Shown: piece by piece, positions 41,046-48,834 of the stretch
How positions within the stretch are numbered: the first letter of the stretch is position 1
How the letters are laid out: every line of letters begins with the position of its first letter
From: Apostichopus parvimensis
Taxonomy: Eukaryota > Echinodermata > Holothuroidea > Aspidochirotida > Stichopodidae
Length of the DNA stretch: 48,834 nt
Reading direction: 5' to 3'
NCBI GenBank assembly: GCA_000934455.1
Contig: KN882953.1
Location: 4,217 to 53,050, forward strand
The notes under the pieces: generated by a model
Database searches by the model: none
Told to the model about the DNA's origin: nothing
The model's input: the letters and a program-made list of their open reading frames with translations, nothing else
Program-made: the position numbers and the translations under genes

Positions 41046-41243
41046 TCAAGTTCCCTTATCGGTACAAAATGTGACAATCTGAGCAAATTTTGTCAGATTC
41101 TGAACTGTTGTCTTAAGCAATTTTATTTCACGCCCTGATGCAACTTGTACGGAAGGCTGGATAATAAATGAAACAGGTGTTTGTTGACATAGAGAATTCA
41201 AACTTTGTGTGCATTTGGTAGAAAGTGTTTGCTTTGAAGCTGC
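41046..41243 (-). CDS. Unrecognised open segment, possible exon
   Basis: After a possible acceptor (gtttggcag) the minus strand reads SKQTLSTKCTQSLNSLC, then QVASGREIKLLKTTVQNL and a stop after CTDKGT. The composition is protein-like, but I know no matching family and the phase does not agree with the open segment at 45533. It may be chance or a mobile-element relic. Confidence 0.15.
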   Translation of the reverse strand, partial: AASKQTLSTKCTQSLNSLCQQTPVSFIIQPSVQVASGREIKLLKTTVQNLTKFAQIVTFCTDKGT

Positions 41244-41249
41244 CAAACA

Positions 41250-44200
41250 TGTGACTATACTGTAGTTTTCAAATCGCCCATTGAGTTCTCAATACCGTAC
41301 GGTGTAATTCATGAATACATTCCTGCTGGTACTTGTAAAAGCATCTCTTTGTATTTGGTTAAATAACAACTTAAATATTTTTTCCCCACCCCCCGCCCCA
41401 AATAAATTTAACGAGTGAAGCAATTACAGTACTTAATGATTCCAATCTGTTAATTTTGTCGCCTGAAAATTGTTTCAACATCACTAACTATACATGTATT
41501 AATCTCATTAAAAGAGCACACTGGATATTGAAAGATTTTCAAAATTTACTTTAAATTGTTTCAATTGATACTTGATGAGTCAAGCTAACTGCATAAATTT
41601 CTACATCGAATAGCATCGACACTATTATTAAATGGAACTCTGCAAAAAGCTGCCATAAAGCAGTTCCTTTACAATTTGGCTGACAGTTTTTGGAAATTTT
41701 TCCAAACCTTCTCAATAATTAACAGCCTTCCAGACAGATTATTTATTTATTTATACAGTACTAATCGAATTGAAATTTCCAATCAAAGAAATCGTTGCAG
41801 AATTTTCCATCATTAAAATGAATGTTAATTAGCTTAATAATTCATTTCTCTACTCCATTTTGAAAATTTAGCTGCCCAAACATGTTTCCATACTAATAAA
41901 TAAAAATTCAAGATGTGTAAAAGAGGAGCGGAGGTAAGAGAGATGCAAAGTAAATGCAGTAAAAACATCAACAACAACAACAAAATGGCTGAATAATCCA
42001 TACATAAGTTGAAAGTTGCATTATGGGTGGTTTGATGTCCACAGTGAATAAGCTGAATTAACTTTGTGCACTAGAGACATTGCACAATCCATTGCGAAGT
42101 GAGTTGCCACAGTAAACTTTTACCACATAAAGTACATTGCACACCTGCATTGAAACTTTTATATAATTTGCAAAATATTTTCAGTAGGTTTTCTCAACGA
42201 TTTGAAATAAAATTTTCAGTCAATTCCAACTCGTCCTGGCAAGCACAACTTGTACAAATGTTGTCTCTTCACACGTATGTATGTGAAAACAAGACGTGTT
42301 GTTCCGTAGATACTGTAGGCTTTATTTAAAAGTTAACGACCGAGGAGGACTTACCAGAGGCAAAAGATGATCTGGGACAGCCTGCTAGTAAATTCTTGTC
42401 AAACCCTACACCTCTCTTTTAAGGCAAAACCTGTACTGTAATGCAGGTACAATGTATACTGTACACTGTCTGTACTTTGCAACAGATACTGTACTTAATA
42501 TAAATGCACCCAGATGCTATGCTATGTGAAGTGACTTTAAACTTTCGAAATTGCAAAGCTGTTCTTCTCAAAAGTACGTATCGAATAGCAGAAACTTAAT
42601 CAAGAAGACTTTAACCAGGAGGGTCACCAGAAGAGATATTACCTAAATTTCTCCCCGAAGATGAGACTTGAACGAAAAAAAAGAAAGAAAGAACGAAGAT
42701 ATTAAACCATGGCTGACGGTTACAAACAAACACGCTGTACTATACAGTACCATACACCATATACTGTATATTGCCTAGCTCTGAATGTGACGGTGTAAAT
42801 TTGTATGTCCCAGTTGATTATTAAACACCAATGCTCGCTGTTACAGCCAAGTCAATGAACCTTCTGTACTATTCTCTACACAAATAAAAGTTCCACCAAC
42901 TCTTAATAGATGCTGGTGTAATCTGCCAGCAGCGAGATGAATAACACACTGTACTTTCACCGCATCCAATGGCCTTTGTACTTGCCCTATTTATTTAATT
43001 CAGCTACAGTACAGTAGAATCATGTCAATGCTTTTATGAGTTCAATGTACTGCCACAAACTAATTCCCGGAGAAACGTAACACAATGTTAAACTGATGAG
43101 GTTTCTTTTCTTTAGAACTCTTTCCTGTTTTACTTTTACTCTTTAAAAGCTCAGTATTTATAGAGGACTGGCAGTGAATTCCATGTTTATTTAAAAAATT
43201 TGGCAGCCTGGGCAAAAATAAAAGGTCCTTCTTTATCTTAAACCCGACCGCTGATACTTGACACTTTTAAATAAAGCAATCTGATCTGAGTGTAACTGAT
43301 AGCAGGGACAGCATATGTTAAAAATATTGTATTAAAGATAATCGATAGTTCGATAACTAGTTTGTTTTTTACAAACCTGTCAAGATTACCACCACCGAGG
43401 TGTTATCAGATTGCATGATATGAATGCAGTGTCAAAATTATATATAGTATTTCGCCTTCAGACAATATAAAAATAATCCAAAACCTTAAACGTACTTTTG
43501 AACCTTTAACAGTACAAGTTTCTAACTTATACACACAAATACTTCACGCTCTCCATAGCTAATACATATATCCGTGTATTGTACTTGTACAGCTACTGCA
43601 TACATGACATACTGTACTTAACCTGAACATTTAGGTTTACCAACCCCGTTCTTACACCAAAACAGCTTTGTTCATGGCAGACAAAATGCAAATTATCTAT
43701 GGGAAGGCAGGAATGTGGGAGACTAAATTCTGAAATTTTTAACACCTCCCAGGTGATACCTGTGGCGGCCAAAGAGCTTTTTTGATGTTTACAATGTTCA
43801 TTAAAATGCTCTGCACCATAGGATAAAATGTTGTCTGCGACCTCCGCCCATCATCACACCTCCCCCTCCTCCTGCCCTCTCTCGAAAAAGATCTAGTTAC
43901 AGTCTTGTACAGGGCCAATGCCTTCTCACGTACATGCATGTAAAGAATGAACATTTTCAAGAATGTGCAGATAATGAATGGTAAGTGATGTACATCTAGA
44001 GTAACTTGGGTTTTAACCCAATCCTAGTGTCAAATTCAATGTACAAACACAGGGAGACAGTTTTGTACAGTAAAATTATCTTGATCCACATTCCACATGC
44101 AGTACTATAGCAATAATTAAAATCACCATTGACTAAATCATTTTTCTCCTCCTCTTCTTTTGTTCCTTTATAGATGTATTTCTGAGGAGGAATTTGACTC

Positions 44201-45532
44201 CTGAAATGATCACACCTGTCAGTGTAGTTCACTGTGACAAGTAGATCTGGATAAAGTTGAGATGACTGTCAAGGTAACTGAAAATGCTAAACTTACAGAA
44301 GCTGACATTTTCAAGTGTATGTACACAGGAGGTCCTAACCTCCAATATCATGTCCAGATACTGTACCCCCCCCCACCCCCCAAAATATTTTTTTTTTTGT
44401 TATGTACAATAAATTATTAAACAAAACATTTCATAGGGTGAATATACTGACAGCATGCCTCAACAATTACTTAAAAGTTCTAGTTTAAAAGTATCTATCG
44501 CTAAAATGCAAATTACACTCACCATACAGTAGATCGCTACTGTAGGTTAAAGTTTCCATACAGTACTTGTAGCATAGTACAAAAGTACAAAACCACAACA
44601 TCGATAATTTCTATAAAACTAAGGTTAGGCAGATACATGGCGCTACGTAATGCAAATTGGAAAATGATATCTCTGTGCAGTATGAAATTTCGAACTTTTC
44701 CACCAAAATGTGATGACCAACATAAAGACATGGCGCAGAATCATGCAGTGAGTTTGATGAGCGTATTTGTCGAGGCCTGACTGACAGTATATTTTAAATG
44801 TTTGACCTCAGCACCACACAAGGTAACATTGCTCACCATTATGTTTTAATTGGTTACAGTTAGTACATACTTACTGTATATGTCAACTACCACTTGAAAT
44901 CAACACTAGTACAGAGATACATGAAAGATACACAATAGTGTACAGTACCCCACATGGTATTATCCATACAGCATTTATATTCCAATTAAATGTCCCGCTT
45001 TGTTTTCCACATAGTAAACATCGTTTCTTGAACACCAGTCACCACTCTCCACATGTACATACTGTACAGTGCTTACTAGTGTTGGAAACGGGTACCAGGG
45101 GGACTGACCAATAAATTACAACCCGGTCCAAGCCATCTCCACCCGGTCCAGAAATTCATACAAATCTCAACATCGTTCTCCATTTTCAATTACAGATTTA
45201 TTTCAAAAATTTTAACAAAAGCGAGGAAACTATAAATGCACAATCTTCCTTAAATGTCATGATCATTTGGTGATATTCCCCCCTATTTTGAAGTGGTTTG
45301 TTACTATTCCAGCCTGAGAAAGTCTTGGTTGACTGAGTTCGTGGACTTTTACATGTGCACACTGTATTGTATAGCATAGGTAATCCCTTCGCACTTGCGC
45401 AGTATCAATGCAACAAAACTTGACCCAAGTTGTACTCTGGGGCAGCTCATACAAAAGTTGACCAACCCCCATATCAAATTTAGTTTAACGGTCCCACAAA
45501 AGATGAACAAAAGATGATACAGTTTATACGGA
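41250..45532. other. Gene-free stretch
   Basis: No convincing exon. Contains TTTA simple repeats near 41740-41755, C runs (41385-41400, 44366-44380) and TACTGTA clusters (42420-42490, 42735-42775). Short minus-strand frames at 43739-43960 and 44537-44731 lack support. Confidence 0.4.
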
Positions 45533-45811
45533 CTTACCAACTAATATATAAATAGCCAGGACCTCCTGGAGCGCTAGCCTTTGTCCAGAGCAATGGAAGA
45601 ACAGGTTGGATAGGCCTAGCACAAGTATGATATCGAGGTGCAGTAAATTTCTTGTATTGAGAAAGTTTTGGTCGCAAAATATACTGTTTAACTGTCTCCC
45701 ATTCATTAATTGTAGCAACTTTATTCAAATATACCCCAACAAATGCTTTAAGGAATTTTTCAATCACACAAACCACATTTTCACGAGTAATTAGTTCAAT
45801 GGGGCATTGCC
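45533..45811 (-). CDS. Possible internal exon of an unrecognised gene
   Basis: An open minus-strand segment of about 93 codons bounded by a possible acceptor (ttcaagccaagcag, AG at 45812-45813) and a strong donor (TTG|gtaagt, near 45532). The frame reads CPIELITRENVVCVIEKF, then NEWETVKQYILRPKL, and ends GGPGYLYIS. The first half looks like amphipathic helix. With exon start phase 1 it would continue directly from the open segment at 48271-48355, which ends in phase 1. The pyrimidine tract is weak. Plus-strand frames over the same bases are also partly open. I do not recognise a family, and the reading is tentative. Confidence 0.3.
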
Positions 45812-46165
45812 CTGCTTGGCTTGAAAGGCGTAGCGTTGCACACAGTTTGAAAGTTATGAAACTTTTTCATAGATCACTAATAAACATGACTGGAGGAAAA
45901 CCATCACATGTATTGAGTTTAAAAAGTAAGTTTAGTATATAAACATGCAGTCTTGCCATATAAATCAGTTCACATATTTATATACTTAAACGAACAGTTG
46001 CTTACAGTCTTACCATTACGTGACGTAAGGTCTGCATAGCCTATATACGTAGAAACAGTAGGCTTATGTATGATCCTATACAGTAATATAGGCCGAGTTG
46101 GTATTTAGATTGAATGCATATATAATGAAAGGGTACCTGGCCGACCGACCAAACCGCGATAGATA

Positions 46166-46197
46166 GGGAACCCTGTTCCGATTTCGGGACAGTTCCC
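46166..46197. other. Imperfect 12-bp hairpin
   Basis: gggaac-cc-tgttcc, loop gatttc, gggaca-gttccc: two stems of six pairs (one G-T) separated by a bulge. Function unknown. Confidence 0.4.
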
Positions 46198-47610
46198 ATC
46201 ACCAGTGCATACAGTATTAACCAAGATATATGTTGATATCTGTCCATAGGTGACTAAGTGCATCTGCTCTAACTTTAAGTATGAAAAGTTTACCTTTTTC
46301 CAAAAGCATTATGCCTAGATTTCAATTGATGACTATAAACAGCTGCAAGCCAGAATTTAAAGCTAGAATATCTTTCCTGAAGATACACAGTCTACTGTTT
46401 AATGGACATACAGAATTGTAATTTGTCCACTTTTCACAAGTGATTAAGTACATCAAAACTGTTTAATTCAAGCTCGGACTGAACTACAGTACGAAAAGTA
46501 AACCTACAGTATCTTAAAAATGATGCATTTCATTAAAATTAATGACTAAACAACTTCAAGCCAGCTGGATTGGGTAACTATTACAAAGTTGAAAACTGAG
46601 ATATGAGGCTGCCAACTGGGTGAGGTAGATGTACAGGTAATGCATGTGCAGATAGCGAACCATTTTACACAGTTTATTTCCCATGATTGGTCATTGACTT
46701 AAACTTGCTTCAAGTTCACCAAGGTACTGCTTTAATCACAATCATACTGTGAAATGTTTGCAACGATAGTTTTGCTTTCATTGGGGTTTGAAAATCCCAC
46801 AAGTCACTCCTCAAAATGTCGAGCATAGTGCATTTTCTATTGCTAAAATTCTACTTGCCAAAGGCGTGTTGGCGAGCATATTTGTCAAGGCCTGCGAGTG
46901 GGAGCTCCTAACTTAAAGTTCTGCTTTATAGACCCCAACTATAGCATGCTATCATGGAAAACTTTCCTTGAGATTATGTAATTGCCCCTGCCTTGGTCTT
47001 AAAATGACCTCTTTTTACCAATTAGTCTGCAACGCCTGCCACATATTTTTTCTTGTATGAGGGTCTTTGTGTGAACACTGTATGATTAACTACACTGTAG
47101 ACATGAACATATTCCACACAGTGTTTACACAAAGAGCCTAATGTTGTTAAGAAGCTATGCAGGCTAATTGTACAGCCTCGGTCGATTTACGACCGTGGCA
47201 GGTCGATTATGCAATCACAATAATTTCCTTGCCTATAGCGTGCTATAATTGCAGCCAATAAAGCAGATCTTTAAGTAGGCCTAGGCCTAAGTATTTTTCT
47301 CAGTAAGTAGCCATTTCCGTCCAACCATAACTTGTTAGTCTAGTACTAAAGTAAGATCAAGCAGCAGTCTAGAAATTTTACTTGTTTAGTTAGGCTAACT
47401 TTAGTTCTAAGTTAGGCCTTAAATTATTATAGGCTATGCTTTCTTCATTAGACGAGTCTTGTCTGTATGATGAAGGTCTTAACAATAAAGGTACTGAGGG
47501 AATCACACTGTGCTACTAACTTAGTACAGTATTAATATGAGTTCGTTCGAACTATGCAGCCTATGATGTTTATCTTGGCCTAGTGGACCAAAAGCAGGAC
47601 CTAACCTTGG

Positions 47611-47800
47611 TAGTCTACTAGTAGTAGTAGTAAGAGTTTTCAGTACAATATTGTGGGTACAGAGGCTTCAGTAGTGTAGGCTACGTCTACTTACTATATA
47701 TGCTACTGAGTACTGTTACTAAGTGCCATTAGAGGCCTAGCCTAATACTGAAGGCCATTGCCTAAGTTAGTACTACTATCAGTACTAGTACTAGTAGTAA
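47611..47800. repeat. TAG/CTA-rich simple sequence
   Basis: Scattered (TAG)n and CTAGTA words, for example ctactagtagtagtagtaag near 47617-47635 and cagtactagtactagtagta near 47780-47800. Confidence 0.7.
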
Positions 47801-48270
47801 CATACATTCATGGATAATAACATACCAAAATATAGACACTTCTTCGGGCATAATTTGTGTTTCATGTACCGTTAGAAATTCCGACGAGCCTTACTAGTTC
47901 ACTGCATTATGACATATATTCCGGACATTCCTAAGTCGTGGCATTCGTCGGATCAGTTGTCAAGTTTCTAATGCACAATCCAAATTGCACTCATGCAAAC
48001 GACTGACTTATATTGTGATGGCGCGATGTTGTTAATTGAGTCTTGGTCAAAGTCTACTCTTTGTACACGGCATCTGGGAAATCGCTAGGTTACCAACTTA
48101 CAGTGTAGGCTTAGTTGTGTACAGATGTGAACTCATCTAGCGTATGTTGGATCTAACCAGCGTTATTTGGAACCTCCTTGTCTTATAGTTATTTCTATGT
48201 AGAAGAATCTTTAACAAAGAAAACAACAATAGGATAGATTAATTATATAGCTCGAAAATAGTGAATTTAC

Positions 48271-48355
48271 TTTGATGATATTGTTCTACGTTTTCCTGCT
48301 TTTTCGAACTACTCGCGAGAATATCTTTCAAGTACTTAATTCGGTCGTACGCCAT
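48271..48355 (-). CDS. Possible first coding exon (or uORF-bearing 5' exon)
   Basis: An ATG at 48353-48355 opens a frame starting MAYDRIKYLKDILASSSKK and running 28 codons to a good donor, CAAA|gtaaat (intron start at 48270), phase 1. The start context and charged, helical composition look genuine. Two readings: first exon of an unrecognised gene continuing at 45811, or the leader exon of SPOP joined to the acceptor at 34155. In the latter case the frame would meet TGA five codons after the junction and act as an upstream ORF. I cannot choose between them from sequence. Confidence 0.35.
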
Positions 48356-48440
48356 CTATTAGTGTAAGTGTCGGCAAGAGCCATATCGCTCTGCGTGTCG
48401 GCGTTGGTGTCACAGAACGACAATGGATGGCGAGTTCCTG
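48280..48440 (-). promoter_or_regulatory. Promoter-like CpG-rich segment
   Basis: CpG dinucleotides cluster here against a CpG-poor background. CTCGCGAGA (48311-48319) is nine bases of the TCTCGCGAGA core-promoter palindrome known in animals. ATGGCG, the heart of the YY1 site found near start sites of TATA-less genes, occurs on the minus strand at 48350-48355 and on the plus strand at about 48427-48432. The arrangement suits a housekeeping-type start site for minus-strand transcription, possibly SPOP itself. Confidence 0.4.
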
Positions 48441-48801
48441 GACTGACAGGCAAAGAGTGAAGCTATTAAACATGCCAGGGATGGGCACGAAACTATTCGG
48501 ACGGGCCACAGTGTAATTTTATATCCATTTATTCTAAATGCCTACACTCATGAAATCGAAACAACGTTACTGTCAAATGAAAGGTCGAAATGCATATTGT
48601 TCATCTGGTATAGGTTGATATATCCAAAGTAGACATCAAGGCTTCCTTACAAAATCAATTCCCAAAGTTATTTCCCTTTTCATAAGGTTCTGTGGGACGA
48701 AAAAAGGTCGCCAGCTGTGATACTGAGAGTATATATATCGAAGACATTGCAAGTGCATCAAACCAGGGAGGGTGCCGAATTTTACAGACTCGAACTATAT
48801 G

Positions 48802-48834
48802 CAGTGGCGTAGTAACGCACGTAGGGGGGGGGGG
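48802..48834. mobile_element. Start of a repeat cut by the window end
   Basis: cagtggcgtagtaacgcac followed by a G run. CAGTGGCGTA-type starts are typical ends of hAT-like DNA elements and their MITEs. Only the first 33 bases are present, so class and length are unknown. Confidence 0.35.

Overview
The window is one stretch of AT-rich animal DNA. It is dominated by a single complete, eight-exon gene on the minus strand, the orthologue of SPOP (speckle-type POZ protein), the MATH-BTB substrate adaptor of CUL3 ubiquitin ligases. The coding exons run from 34114 (N terminus) down to 5759 (stop). All seven internal introns are GT-AG, all phases agree, and the assembled length is 374 codons plus stop, the same as human SPOP. 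The high identity, the large introns full of SINE-like and simple repeats, and the many short TACTGTA/TACAGTA words suggest a marine invertebrate, most likely a deuterostome and perhaps an echinoderm of sea-cucumber type. The phylum is inference only.

Layout. 1-400: a probable terminal exon of a plus-strand gene that converges on SPOP. 400-5158: no recognisable gene, one possible MITE. 5159-5758: SPOP 3' flank or 3'UTR. 5759-34114: SPOP, with introns carrying tRNA-derived repeats, local tandem duplications, a minisatellite and a spurious-looking assembly gap. 34156-45500: no firm gene; another minisatellite with a gap, a 173-bp tandem duplication and a second copy of a tRNA-like repeat. 45500-48440: a CpG-rich, promoter-like segment and two open segments on the minus strand with compatible splice sites. 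They may be the 5' part of an unrecognised gene, or the first one may be an upstream exon of SPOP. 48802-end: start of a repeat cut by the window edge.

Most notable points: (1) the codon at the SPOP initiator position reads ACG, not ATG, although the codons after it are conserved; (2) a 75-bp tandem duplication copied the 3' splice site and first codons of SPOP exon 7 into the intron, making a decoy acceptor that leads to an in-frame stop; (3) a repeat family whose tRNA-like module sits at the far end from where SINEs normally carry it. No clearly novel multi-gene system was found. Apart from SPOP, calls rest on eye-read motifs without database searches.
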